NCBI GenBank assembly: GCA_934561115.1
Contig: CAKTFS010000005.1
Coordinates: 9,432 to 73,431 of the forward strand
Origin: an uncultured Faecalibacterium sp.
GTDB lineage: Bacteria; Bacillota; Clostridia; Oscillospirales; Ruminococcaceae
Length of the DNA: 64,000 nucleotides
Reading direction: 5' to 3'
The notes beneath the pieces are model-generated. The model saw only the letters and a list, made by a program, of their open reading frames with translations. It did no database searches and was not told where the DNA came from. This document shows positions 34,211-42,208 of the stretch, one piece after another. Every line of letters begins with the position of its first letter. Position 1 is the stretch's first letter. The position numbers and the translations under genes are program-made.

Positions 34211-34807
34211 TTACTCCACTTCACCGTTACAGATCATAGCCACAGCCTTGGGCAGCAGCTTCCATTCCGCCTGCTCCATCACCCGCTTCTGCAGCACCTC
34301 GGGGGTGTCGCCGGGCAGGATATCCACGGCCTTCTGCAGCAGGATGGGCCCGCCGTCGCACTCCTCGTTGACAAAGTGGACGGTAGCGCCGGTCACCTTG
34401 CAGCCCCGGGCCAGTGCGGCCTCGTGAGGGCGCAGACCGTACATACCCGGCCCGCAGAAGGAAGGGATCAGCGCAGGGTGCACGTTCAGGATGCGGCGCG
34501 GATAAGCCGCGATGACGCTGGGGCCCAGCACGGACAGAAAACCCGCCAGCACCACCAGATCGATCTTGTGCGCCCGCAGCGTTTCCAGCAGCGCAGCGTC
34601 AAATTCCTCGCTGGTGGCGTAGTCCTTGCGGCGCACCACGCAGCCTTCCACACCGGCCTTGGCGGCACGTTCCAGCGCAAAGACGCCGGGCTTGGAGGCC
34701 ACTACCAGCGTAATTTTACCATTGGGGTTCTCGCCCCGGGTTTCGCTGTCCAGCAGCGCCTGCAGATTGGTGCCGCCGCCGGACACTAACACGGCAATGT
34801 TCAGCAC
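34211..34807 (-). CDS. purN: Phosphoribosylglycinamide formyltransferase
   Basis: 198 residues. Formylates GAR with 10-formyl-THF. The N-terminus VLVSGGGTNLQALLD is characteristic. Catalytic positions are seen as Asn-x-His in LNVHPALIPSF and Asp in NEECDGGPIL. It starts at a GTG (34807) that overlaps the purM stop by 7 nt, so translation is coupled. Followed by repeat copy 3. Confidence 0.95.
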   Translation of the reverse strand: MLNIAVLVSGGGTNLQALLDSETRGENPNGKITLVVASKPGVFALERAAKAGVEGCVVRRKDYATSEEFDAALLETLRAHKIDLVVLAGFLSVLGPSVIAAYPRRILNVHPALIPSFCGPGMYGLRPHEAALARGCKVTGATVHFVNEECDGGPILLQKAVDILPGDTPEVLQKRVMEQAEWKLLPKAVAMICNGEVE

Positions 34808-35847
34808 AGCTCCACGCCCTCACCTTCTGCGATGACGCCCAGACGGTAGGCTTCCGGCTCGCCGTTGGCGTGCAGGATCTCCAGTGCCTTATCGGCCTGC
34901 TCGGCGGGCACGGTGAGCACCATGCCCACGCCCATGTTGAAGGTGTTGAACATATCGTGCTCGGAGATGCCGCCCACCTTCTGCATCAGGTGGAACAGAG
35001 CGGGGGTGCGCACATCTGCCTTGTTGATGCGGGCGCAGCAGCCCTTCTTCAGGCTGCGGGGGATGTTCTCGTAGAAGCCGCCGCCGGTGATGTGGGAGAT
35101 GCCCTTGACCTGCACCTCCTCCAGCACCTTCAGCACGGGCTTGACGTAGATCTTGGTGGGAGCCAGCAGCGCCTCGCCAAGGGTCTTGCCTCCCAGCTCG
35201 GCGGGGGTGGAGAACAGCACATCGGGGTCGGCGTCAATGTTGAACACCTTGCGCACCAGCGAGAAGCCGTTGGAGTGCACACCGGTGGAGGGCAGGGCGA
35301 GGATCACATCACCGGCTGCCATGGTCTCGTTGTTCAGGATCTTCTCCTTGTCCACAACGCCCACGGTGAAACCGGCCAGATCGTACTCGTCCTCCGGCAT
35401 CATGCCCGGGTGCTCGGCAGTCTCGCCGCCCACCAGTGCGCAATCGGCCTGCACGCAGCCCTCGGCCACGCCCTTGACGATGTTGGCGATCTTTTCCGGC
35501 ACGTTGCGGCCGCAGGCGATGTAATCCAGGAACACCAGCGGCTTTGCACCGGCGCAGATGACATCGTTGACGCACATGGCCACACAGTCGATACCAATGG
35601 TGTCGTGCTTATCCATGATCATGGCCACCTTCAGCTTGGTGCCCACACCGTCGGTGCCGGAGATCAGCACCGGGTGCTTGTAGCCGGTGCAGTCCAGCTC
35701 AAACAGGCCGCCAAAGCCGCCCAGGCCGCCGATGCAGTGCTCGTTCATGGTACGGGCGACATACTGCTTCATCAGCTCCACAGAGCGGTAACCGGCGGTA
35801 ATGTCCACGCCTGCTGCGGCGTAGCTTTCAGAATAGCTCTTTTCCAT
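34801..35847 (-). CDS. purM: Phosphoribosylformylglycinamidine cyclo-ligase
   Basis: 348 residues. Converts FGAM to AIR with ATP. Motifs: YAAAGVDITAGYRSVE at the N-terminus, LISGTDGVGTKLKVA near 60 and VGGETAEHPGMM near 140. ATG at 35847 follows TAGGAGAG, 4 nt after the purF stop. The purF-purM-purN order is common in Firmicutes. Confidence 0.96.
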   Translation of the reverse strand: MEKSYSESYAAAGVDITAGYRSVELMKQYVARTMNEHCIGGLGGFGGLFELDCTGYKHPVLISGTDGVGTKLKVAMIMDKHDTIGIDCVAMCVNDVICAGAKPLVFLDYIACGRNVPEKIANIVKGVAEGCVQADCALVGGETAEHPGMMPEDEYDLAGFTVGVVDKEKILNNETMAAGDVILALPSTGVHSNGFSLVRKVFNIDADPDVLFSTPAELGGKTLGEALLAPTKIYVKPVLKVLEEVQVKGISHITGGGFYENIPRSLKKGCCARINKADVRTPALFHLMQKVGGISEHDMFNTFNMGVGMVLTVPAEQADKALEILHANGEPEAYRLGVIAEGEGVELC

Positions 35848-35851
35848 GTTC

Positions 35852-37330
35852 TTACTCTCCTAACTTTTTGGCGTCCTTGGGACGGTCGTTCAGGTGACGG
35901 TCGTGAATATCGGTAGAAAGCACACTTTCCGGCTCTACGGCATACTCGCCGGTAAAACAGGCGGTGCAGAAACCGCATTTTGCGTTTTTGGCAAGCTGGA
36001 CAACATGCTCGTTGGACAAATAGCCCAGCGTATCGGCGCCGATGACCTCGTTGATCTGCTCCAACGTGCGGCCGGTGGCCACCAGCAGCTTCTGGTCCGG
36101 GATATCGGTGCCGAAGTAGCACGGATACTTGAAGGGAGGCGCAGAGACCATAAAGTGCACCTCGGCAGCACCGGCATCCCGCAGCAGCTTGATGATGCGG
36201 GCAGAGGTGGTGCCGCGCACGATGGAGTCATCCACCAGCACCACGCGCTTGCCCTTGACGGTGCTGGACACCACGTTCAGCTTGATGCGCACGCTGTTCT
36301 CGCGCTGCTTCTGGCTGCCCTGAATGAAGGTGCGGCCGATGTATTTGTTCTTGATGAAACCGATGCCGTAGGGGATGCCGCTCTCCTGCGAGTAGCCCAG
36401 TGCTGCATCCAGGCCGGAATCCGGCACGCCGATGACCACATCGGCCTCTACGGGGTGCTCCTGTGCCAGGAAGCGGCCTGCCTGCTTGCGTGCCTCGTGC
36501 ACCGAGCTGCCCTCGATGACGCTGTCCGGGCGGGCAAAGTAGATGAACTCGAACACGCACATCTGGGTGTCCGGGCGGCCGCAGTGATCCTTGATGCTGC
36601 GCAGCTCGCCGGTCTTGGTATCCACCACTACGATCTCGCCGGGCTCCACGTCCCGCAGCAGGGCGGCACCGGTGGCATCCAGTGCGCAGCTCTCGCTGGC
36701 AAAGACGTAGCCGCCGCCGGGCAGGGTGCCGATGCACAGGGGACGGTAGCCCCGGGGGTCGCGCACCGCGATGAGCTTGGTGGCAGACATGATCACAAGG
36801 CTGTATGCGCCTTCCAGCACGTCCATGGTCTTGCTGATGGCAGTCTCGATGCTGCCCATGCGCAGACGGTTGCGGGTAATGAGGTAGCAGATGACCTCGG
36901 TATCCGAGGAGCCGTGGAAGATAGCGCCCTCGTTTTCCAGCTGGCGGCGCAGCTCCACGGCGTTGGTCAGGTTGCCGTTGTGGCACAGCGCCATGGTGCC
37001 GCGGCCGTGGCGGACGATCATGGGCTGGGCGTTGGCGCGGACGCGGGTGCCGGCAGTGGCATAGCGCACATGACCGGTGGCCATGTGTGCCGTGGTAGTG
37101 GACAGGCTTGCCAGCACCTCCGGGGTGAACACCTCGTTCACAAGACCCAGATCCCGGTGGCCGGTGATCACACCGTCATCGTTGACAGCGATGCCGCAGC
37201 TCTCCTGCCCGCGGTGCTGCAGCGCATACAGGGCCGAATAAGCCGCTGCGGCCACATCCTCGGTACCGGCACGGTCGTAGATGCCGAAAACGCCGCACTC
37301 CTCATGCAGCGGATATGCAAAATCAGACAT
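35852..37330 (-). CDS. purF: Amidophosphoribosyltransferase
   Basis: 492 residues from the ATG at 37330 (AAAAAGGAG upstream). First committed step: glutamine plus PRPP to phosphoribosylamine. The Ntn-type glutaminase Cys12 (EECGVFG) follows an 11-residue propeptide, as in B. subtilis PurF. The PRPP loop is VVLVDDSIVRGTT near 355. C-terminal CGFCTAC and earlier Cys residues suggest the [4Fe-4S] cluster form, which is oxygen-labile. Separated from purE by repeat copy 4. Confidence 0.96.
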   Translation of the reverse strand: MSDFAYPLHEECGVFGIYDRAGTEDVAAAAYSALYALQHRGQESCGIAVNDDGVITGHRDLGLVNEVFTPEVLASLSTTTAHMATGHVRYATAGTRVRANAQPMIVRHGRGTMALCHNGNLTNAVELRRQLENEGAIFHGSSDTEVICYLITRNRLRMGSIETAISKTMDVLEGAYSLVIMSATKLIAVRDPRGYRPLCIGTLPGGGYVFASESCALDATGAALLRDVEPGEIVVVDTKTGELRSIKDHCGRPDTQMCVFEFIYFARPDSVIEGSSVHEARKQAGRFLAQEHPVEADVVIGVPDSGLDAALGYSQESGIPYGIGFIKNKYIGRTFIQGSQKQRENSVRIKLNVVSSTVKGKRVVLVDDSIVRGTTSARIIKLLRDAGAAEVHFMVSAPPFKYPCYFGTDIPDQKLLVATGRTLEQINEVIGADTLGYLSNEHVVQLAKNAKCGFCTACFTGEYAVEPESVLSTDIHDRHLNDRPKDAKKLGE

Positions 37331-37352
37331 TGGTTCTCCTTTTTGCTCTGAA

Positions 37353-37483
37353 ACCCTCTCAGTCATTGCTCCGCAATGCCAGCTCCCCCGAGGGGGGAGC
37401 TTTTATGCTGCTTTTCCGTCAGATGGCGTAAGACCTCGCCCTTCGGGAGAGGTGGCGCGCCGCAGGCGTGACGGAGAGGGTTC
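37353..37483. repeat. Intergenic repeat copy 4 (purE/purF)
   Basis: 131 bp, AACCCTCTC to GAGAGGGTT. Inner hairpins CATTGC-TCC-GCAATG, AGCTCCCCC/GGGGGAGCT, a GACCTCGCC/GGGAGAGGT-like stem and ACGCC/GGCGT. Confidence 0.85.
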
Positions 37484-37488
37484 GCGTC

Positions 37489-37989
37489 TTACAGCTCGTT
37501 CAGTTCGTTCTGCAGCTTTTCTTCCTTGGCTGCGATCTGCTGTGCCATGGCTACGCGCTCGGCTTCCAGCTTTTCAGCCAGTGCGTCATCGCTCAGTGCC
37601 AGGATCTCCGCAGCCAGCCATGCGGCATTCTTGGCACCGTTCAGCGCCACGGTTGCCACCGGGATGCCGCTGGGCATCTGCACAGTAGCCAGCAGCGCAT
37701 CCAAGCCATCCATCGCGCCGCCCTTCATGGGGATGCCGATGACCGGCAGGGTGGTGTTGGCGGCAAAAGCACCTGCCAGATGTGCTGCCATGCCTGCTGC
37801 GCACAGGATGACGCCAAAGCCGTTGGCCTTTGCATTTTTTGCAAAAGCTGCTGCCTCGGCGGGGGTGCGGTGTGCCGAAAGGATGTGTGCCTCAAAGGGG
37901 ATGTCCAGCGCTTTCAGCTGGGCACAGGCACCCTTGACCACCGGCCAATCGCTGTCCGAACCCATGATCACTGCCACTTTACGAACCAT
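37489..37989 (-). CDS. purE: N5-carboxyaminoimidazole ribonucleotide mutase (class I PurE)
   Basis: 166 residues. Motifs: VAVIMGSDSDWPVV (phosphate-binding SDSD), LSAHRTP with the catalytic His and AAGMAAHLAG. Class I normally partners with PurK, which is not in the window; a class II use of CO2 cannot be ruled out without more sequence. It is the first gene of the purine cluster, behind a long structured leader ending in an intrinsic terminator at 38035-38069. Confidence 0.94.
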   Translation of the reverse strand: MVRKVAVIMGSDSDWPVVKGACAQLKALDIPFEAHILSAHRTPAEAAAFAKNAKANGFGVILCAAGMAAHLAGAFAANTTLPVIGIPMKGGAMDGLDALLATVQMPSGIPVATVALNGAKNAAWLAAEILALSDDALAEKLEAERVAMAQQIAAKEEKLQNELNEL

Positions 37990-38034
37990 TTTCCAAAGCC
38001 TCTCTTTCTCAACTGTCCAACAAGACCGACAAAC

Positions 38035-38069
38035 AAAAAAGGCTGCGGTACACCTGTACCACGGCCTTT
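38035..38069 (-). terminator. Terminator in the purE leader
   Basis: On the minus strand AAAGGC-CGU-GGUACA pairs with UGUACC-GCA-GCCUUU, with one mismatch, and TTTTTT follows; it lies about 45 nt before the purE start, so it should act as an attenuator. Confidence 0.8.
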
Positions 38070-38256
38070 ATTTCCGGTTTTTCTGTCCGCGCATTTTGCA
38101 CAAGGTTGCACCATGCCCCTGATTGCAGTGAATGTGACCCCATTCCATGCGACCCGGCACCAGCAGCATCATTGAAGTTTCCCTCCGCAGTTTCCTGTGC
38201 AAGCGTTTTTTCAGGCGGCGATGCAAGCCCGTTTTTTGGGGCATCGTCCCTGTACT
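38068..38256 (-). promoter_or_regulatory. Structured purE leader with possible 34-codon ORF
   Basis: About 190 nt of leader. On the minus strand CAGG-GA-CGAUGC...GCAUCG-CCG-CCUG makes a 5' hairpin. UUGCACA (about 38199) and UGUGCAA (about 38100) pair to enclose about 100 nt, as in a riboswitch with a closing P1 stem. The same stretch also reads as a 34-residue ORF (38068-38172) behind GGAGGG, with TAA touching the terminator. It matches no riboswitch class I can name. Confidence 0.5.
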
Positions 38257-38262
38257 AGATAC

Positions 38263-38291
38263 AGTTTACGGCAAAAAAACTGCTTTGCAAA
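38263..38291 (-). promoter_or_regulatory. Promoter of the purine cluster
   Basis: TTTGCA at 38286-38291, 17-bp spacer, TAAACT at 38263-38268. Confidence 0.6.
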
Positions 38292-38452
38292 GAGCGTTCG
38301 GGCAAATTCTCCCTTGTGTTCCCATGCCGTCAAAAAACTTTTGAAAGTTTTGTGCAGTTTCGCCATCCTTTTTCTTTTTAAGTATGACTTATGCAGCGGG
38401 TATATTTTATGTAAAGGCTGTGTTGATGTATCCCAGATAGAAAGCCGTATTT

Positions 38453-38935
38453 TTAAAAAATGATCTTTGCGGTGGCAGCGCGTGCCGCGCGGATCAGATC
38501 CGCCGGGGCGCAGCACACCTGCGTGCCGATGCGCCCGCCGGAAACGTAGACCTTCTGCTGGGTCAGCACGCTTTCGTCAAAGACGGTGCGGTACTGCTTT
38601 TTCATGCCCACCGGGCTGCAGCCGCCCCGCACATAGCCGGTGACCTTGTTGATATCCGCCACATGGATCATTGCCACGCTCTTTTCGCCCACGCTGCGGG
38701 CAGCGGCCTTTAAGTCCAGCTCTGCCGCCACCGGAATGACGAACACAAAATAATTTTTGCTGCTGCCCTGCGTTACCAGCGTCTTGTACACGCAGGCAGG
38801 GTCCTCGCCCATACTGGCGGCTACGGTCACGCCGTCCACCGCCACCCCCTCCTCGTGGGGGTACTCGTGGGCGGTATAGGCCACCTTTTCCCGTTCCAGA
38901 ATGCGCATTGCGTTGGTTTTAGCTTCTTTTCCCAT
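38453..38935 (-). CDS. ybaK: YbaK-type aminoacyl-tRNA deacylase
   Basis: 160 residues from the ATG at 38935, which follows AGAGGGA; the longer frame enters repeat sequence and is rejected. It hydrolyses Cys-tRNA(Pro), a mischarging product of prolyl-tRNA synthetase. Motifs: KTLVTQG with the conserved Lys (about residue 45), and TGYVRGGCSPVGMKK, the family hallmark. No co-transcribed partner is obvious; it reads away from the DAHP synthase gene. Confidence 0.92.
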   Translation of the reverse strand: MGKEAKTNAMRILEREKVAYTAHEYPHEEGVAVDGVTVAASMGEDPACVYKTLVTQGSSKNYFVFVIPVAAELDLKAAARSVGEKSVAMIHVADINKVTGYVRGGCSPVGMKKQYRTVFDESVLTQQKVYVSGGRIGTQVCCAPADLIRAARAATAKIIF

Positions 38936-38960
38936 TGTTATTCCCTCTTTGATTCTATTG

Positions 38961-39121
38961 AACCCTCTCAGACCGCTTCGCGTCCAGCTCCCCCGAAAGG
39001 GGGAGCTTATGCGCAATAACCGGCAGATTCTCTTTCCCCGGGAAGTAACGCCCCATAGAAAGCAGTAAAAAGCTCGACCTTTGGGTGCGCAGTCATTGCA
39101 CGGCAATGACTGCGCGGGTTC
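38961..39121. repeat. Intergenic repeat copy 5, rearranged
   Basis: Left half is typical (AACCCTCTC, AGCTCCCCC/GGGGGAGCT to about 39008). The right half has diverged and ends in a perfect palindrome GCGCAGTCATTGC-ACG-GCAATGACTGCGC (stem 39087-39099 with 39103-39115), followed by a T-rich stretch on the plus strand. Confidence 0.65.
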
Positions 39122-39169
39122 TTTTCTTTTTTATTCTACCACTTTTTCTGAAAAAATTCAAAATTTCTC

Positions 39170-39198
39170 TTGACTTCAGTTTCATGAAGTGATATCAT
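39170..39198 (+). promoter_or_regulatory. DAHP synthase promoter
   Basis: TTGACT at 39170-39175, 17-bp spacer, TATCAT at 39193-39198. The first operator palindrome fills the spacer. Confidence 0.75.
39173..39190. promoter_or_regulatory. Operator palindrome 1 for the DAHP synthase gene
   Basis: ACTTCAGTTTCATGAAGT: ACTTCA-N6-TGAAGT, lying between -35 and -10, a repressing position. Confidence 0.65.
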
Positions 39199-39208
39199 AG
39201 CGTCACGC

Positions 39209-39226
39209 ACTTCAGAGCACTGAAGT
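39209..39226. promoter_or_regulatory. Operator palindrome 2 for the DAHP synthase gene
   Basis: ACTTCAGAGCACTGAAGT: the same ACTTCA-N6-TGAAGT, centred 36 bp from operator 1, just downstream of the transcription start. Confidence 0.65.
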
Positions 39227-39307
39227 TTGACACTGCAAGCTGCGGCAAAGGAGCCGGTCTCCCTCGCCGTTTTACACGATAGGAAAAGGCAAAGGAGACA
39301 AAACACT

Positions 39308-40321
39308 ATGATCATCGTACTCAAACAGGATGCACCCGACGTACAGGTGCGCGAGTTCTGCCACGAGCTGGAGGATATGGGCCTGCAGATCAACGATTCC
39401 AAGGGCAGCGACACCCATATTCTGGGTCTGATCGGCGATACCAAGGCCATTGCGGAGAGCTGGGTGCTGGCAAACCCGGTGGTGGAGACCTGCCGCCGCG
39501 TGTCCGAGCCTTACAAAAAGGCCAACCGCAAGTTCCACCCGGACGACAGCGTTATCGATGTAGAGGGCGTCAAGATCGGCGGCGGCAACTTTGCAGTCAT
39601 CGCAGGACCCTGCAGCATCGAGAGCGAGGAGCAGATCACCTACTGTGCCCAGCGGGTAAAGGCAGCAGGCGCTTCCCTGCTGCGCGGCGGTGCGTTCAAG
39701 CCCCGCACCTCCCCCTACTCCTTTCAGGGAATGCGCAGCGAGGGTCTGGACCTGCTCAAGCTGGCACGCCGCGCCACCGGTTCGCCCATCGTGACCGAGA
39801 TCATGAACACCGAGCACCTGCCCCTGTTTGAAAACGTGGACCTCATTCAGGTGGGTGCCCGCAATATGCAGAACTTTGAGCTGCTCAAGGCCGTTGGCCG
39901 CCAGAAAAAGCCGGTGCTGCTCAAGCGCGGCCTTGCCAACACGCTGGAAGAGTTCGTGATGAGCGCCGAGTACATCATGGCCGAGGGCAACGAGAACGTC
40001 ATCCTGTGCGAGCGCGGTATCCGCACCTTCGAGACCAGTATGCGCAACACGCTGGACCTTGCCGGTGTGGTCATGCTGCACAAGATGACCCACCTGCCGG
40101 TGGTGGTGGATCCCAGCCACGCCTGCGGCCACGCATGGATGGTGCCGGAGCTGGCCAAAGCTGCGGTCGCCGCCGGTGCTGACGGCCTGATGATCGAGGT
40201 GCACAACAACCCCGCCAAGGCCAAGTGCGACGGCGCACAGAGCCTGACCCCCGACCAGTTCGATGAGCTGATGCAGTTCATCGGCAAAGAGGTGGAGTTC
40301 TTCGGCAAAAAAATGAACTGA
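39308..40321 (+). CDS. aroF: 3-deoxy-7-phosphoheptulonate synthase (AroA I-beta type)
   Basis: 337 residues from the ATG at 39308, which follows AAAGGAG. Condenses phosphoenolpyruvate and erythrose 4-phosphate, the entry to the shikimate pathway. The N-terminal about 70 residues form a ferredoxin-like regulatory domain (MIIVLKQDAPDVQVREFCHE begins it). The TIM-barrel has AGPCSIES, LRGGAFKPRTSPYSFQG and VDPSHACGH with a metal-binding Cys/His. Two identical operators around its promoter indicate transcriptional control, probably by an aromatic end product. Confidence 0.95.
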   Translation: MIIVLKQDAPDVQVREFCHELEDMGLQINDSKGSDTHILGLIGDTKAIAESWVLANPVVETCRRVSEPYKKANRKFHPDDSVIDVEGVKIGGGNFAVIAGPCSIESEEQITYCAQRVKAAGASLLRGGAFKPRTSPYSFQGMRSEGLDLLKLARRATGSPIVTEIMNTEHLPLFENVDLIQVGARNMQNFELLKAVGRQKKPVLLKRGLANTLEEFVMSAEYIMAEGNENVILCERGIRTFETSMRNTLDLAGVVMLHKMTHLPVVVDPSHACGHAWMVPELAKAAVAAGADGLMIEVHNNPAKAKCDGAQSLTPDQFDELMQFIGKEVEFFGKKMN

Positions 40322-40334
40322 ATCTTCTCCGTCC

Positions 40335-40360
40335 GCTCCCCCGCAAGGGGGAGCTTTTTT
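40335..40360 (+). terminator. Terminator after aroF
   Basis: GCTCCCCC-GCAA-GGGGGAGC followed by TTTTTT. Its sequence looks like one hairpin of the intergenic repeat family. Confidence 0.85.
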
Positions 40361-40381
40361 GTGTACACCGGCGGGTTTTCG

Positions 40382-40410
40382 TTTTCTTTTCACGGATTTT
40401 ATGGTATACT
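40382..40410 (+). promoter_or_regulatory. Promoter of the DUF3783-like gene and apbE
   Basis: TATACT at 40405-40410 with TGG before it (extended -10); the -35 (TTTTCT, 40382-40387) is weak. Confidence 0.5.
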
Positions 40411-40452
40411 ATGGTGTATTTTGAAAAAACACTGCCGAAAGAGGTTTTAAAG

Positions 40453-40875
40453 ATGAAAGCACACATTGCACGCAACCAGAACGCCGGGGTGCCGCTGGCG
40501 CTGGGCTGGAACCTTTCCCCCGCCGACCGGGGCAAGCTGGAGGGCATGGCACCTGCCTTTGGCATGAAACTGCTGCCCGTTTCCCCCGCCGATGCCGGCA
40601 AGACCGTTGCCCAGCTGCTGGGCGAGGTGGAGGTAAAAGCCCCCAGAACGCTGGTGCTGGAGCCCGGTGCCTATCCCCCGGCGCTGGTGCTGGCAAACTT
40701 CCGTGATAAGGACGTTGACACCCTGCTGGACCTGATGCGGCAGGCACAGGTGACCATCCCTCTCAAGGCGGTAGTCACCCCCGCAAACCGCAACTGGATG
40801 TTTGCAGACCTGCTGGCGCATTTGCAGGAGGAGCACACCGCCTTTACCGCCGCAAAGGAGAGCCAGACCGTATGA
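40453..40875 (+). CDS. DUF3783-like protein
   Basis: 140 residues from the ATG at 40453 (AGAGG 8 nt upstream). The C-terminal half (LVLANFRDKDVDTLLDLM, then IPLKAVVTPANRNW) resembles DUF3783, a small cytoplasmic family with no known function. The N-terminal part is basic and Ala/Leu-rich. Its stop overlaps the apbE start by 4 nt, so the two are co-translated; a link to flavin or redox biology is only inferred from that. Confidence 0.72.
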   Translation: MKAHIARNQNAGVPLALGWNLSPADRGKLEGMAPAFGMKLLPVSPADAGKTVAQLLGEVEVKAPRTLVLEPGAYPPALVLANFRDKDVDTLLDLMRQAQVTIPLKAVVTPANRNWMFADLLAHLQEEHTAFTAAKESQTV

Positions 40876-41954
40876 AGAGCCGCATCATCCGCATGACCGC
40901 TGCACTGCTGGCGGCGGTGCTGAGCCTTGGCCTGCTGGTCGGCTGCAAACCCAAAAAGGAGCTGACCCGGTACACCACCATCTTTTATGATGTGTTCGAC
41001 ACGGTAACGCAGGTCATCGCCTACTGCGAGAGCGAGGAAGCGTTCAACACCCAGATGCAGGCGCTGCATCAGGATCTGATCGCCTACAATCAGCTCTACG
41101 ATATCTACAACGACTACGATGGCGTTGTGAACGTCAAGACCATCAACGAAAACGCCGGCAAAGCCCCGGTACAGGTGGACGACCGCATCCTCTCCATGCT
41201 GGAGCTGGCGCGGCAGATGTACGACCTGACCGGCGGCAAGATCAACATTGCCATGGGCAGCGTGCTGGGCATCTGGCACGACCACCGCGAAGCCGCTGAA
41301 AAGAACGCTTCCGAGGCCGACAACACCCTGCCCACGCAGGAGCAGCTGGAAGCCGCTGCTCAGCACTGCGATATCAACGACCTTGTCATTGACGAGGAGG
41401 CCAAAACGGTCTATCTGTCCGACCCGGAGATGTCGCTGGACGTGGGCAGCGTGGGCAAGGGCTACGCGGTGGAGATGGTCTGCCGCGCCGCCGAAGCCCG
41501 GGGCCTGACCAGCGCACTGGTAAGCGTGGGCGGCAACCTGCGCGCCATCGGCACAAAGCCGGACGGCAGCCAGTGGACCGGCGGCGTGGAGAACCCGTGG
41601 AACGCCTCGGAGGTGTACACGAGCAACAACTCCATCTTCGGCTCGCCCATCAACATGAGCGACCTTGCGCTGGTGACCAGCGGCGACTACCAGCGCTACT
41701 TTGTGGTGGACGGCAAGCGCTACCACCACATCATCGACCCGGACACCCTGTGGCCGGCTGCCTACTACAACGGCGTCACCGTGCTGTGCCCGGACTCCGG
41801 CATGGCAGACTGCCTGACCACTGCCCTGTTCTGTATGCCGCTGGAAGAGGGGCAGAAGCTGGTGGAATCGCTGGACGGCGTCGAGGCCATGTGGTGCACG
41901 CCCGATCAGCAAGCCACCACCTCCAGCGGCTGGGACAGCCACCTGAAAAAGTAA
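40872..41954 (+). CDS. apbE: FAD:protein FMN transferase, lipoprotein
   Basis: 360 residues. A lipoprotein signal ends in LGLLVGC (Cys25), so the enzyme is anchored outside the membrane. ApbE attaches FMN covalently to Thr in flavoproteins such as RnfG, RnfD or NqrB/C. Motifs: GSVGKGYAVE, LVSVGGNLRAIG and the metal site region VTSGDYQRYF with HHIIDPDT. ATG at 40872 overlaps the previous gene (ATGA). No Rnf or flavoprotein substrate gene is in the window. The gene ends just before the terminator at 41986. Confidence 0.93.
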   Translation: MKSRIIRMTAALLAAVLSLGLLVGCKPKKELTRYTTIFYDVFDTVTQVIAYCESEEAFNTQMQALHQDLIAYNQLYDIYNDYDGVVNVKTINENAGKAPVQVDDRILSMLELARQMYDLTGGKINIAMGSVLGIWHDHREAAEKNASEADNTLPTQEQLEAAAQHCDINDLVIDEEAKTVYLSDPEMSLDVGSVGKGYAVEMVCRAAEARGLTSALVSVGGNLRAIGTKPDGSQWTGGVENPWNASEVYTSNNSIFGSPINMSDLALVTSGDYQRYFVVDGKRYHHIIDPDTLWPAAYYNGVTVLCPDSGMADCLTTALFCMPLEEGQKLVESLDGVEAMWCTPDQQATTSSGWDSHLKK

Positions 41955-41985
41955 TTTTTTTGGCGGAAAATCTATTATTCATTTC

Positions 41986-42025
41986 GGAATAGCGGAGCGT
42001 CTGCGGACGCTCCGCTATTCCCTTT
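41986..42025 (+). terminator. apbE terminator with UGCG tetraloop
   Basis: GGAATAGCGGAGCGTC-TGCG-GACGCTCCGCTATTCC: a perfect 16-bp stem (arms 41986-42001 and 42006-42021) followed by CTTTTCC. Member of the terminator family described in the findings. Confidence 0.78.
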
Positions 42026-42031
42026 TCCGTG

Positions 42032-42072
42032 AAAAAGTTATTCCGAAAAGTCCGCAGACTTTTCGGAATAAC
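42032..42072 (-). terminator. Second terminator downstream of gpmI, UGCG tetraloop
   Basis: On the minus strand GTTATTCCGAAAAGTC-TGCG-GACTTTTCGGAATAAC: a perfect 16-bp stem followed by TTTTTCACGG. Confidence 0.78.
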
Positions 42073-42132
42073 AAATAAAAAATTTCTTTCCGCTATTTAT
42101 GCCCAGAGCAAAGCGGAGGGCATTCAAAATCG
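42073..42132 (-). other. Pseudoknot-like conserved module before the terminator
   Basis: On the minus strand GAATGCCCTCCGCT...CTGGGCATAAATAGCGGAA. ATGCCC/GGGCAT and CCGCT/AGCGG are interleaved, so they could form an H-type pseudoknot. A closely similar module occurs at 61277-61387. Confidence 0.5.
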
Positions 42133-42143
42133 TCTCCTCACGC

Positions 42144-42180
42144 AAAAAGGCTGCCGCACGCAATGTGCAGCAGCCTTTTG
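42144..42180 (-). terminator. First terminator after gpmI
   Basis: AAAAGGCTGCTGCAC/GTGCGGCAGCCTTTT with loop ATTGC and a T-run on the minus strand. Confidence 0.78.
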
Positions 42181-42208
42181 TTTGTTTATCCGGTTATCCC
42201 GTCAGGCA

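Noticed and set aside
38068..38256. ZTP, guanine, PRPP or THF riboswitch in front of purE
   Set aside because: GGGUCGCAUG resembles a ZTP element, but the required hairpin and downstream pseudoknot strand were not found, and the other classes lack their core motifs. Left as unassigned.
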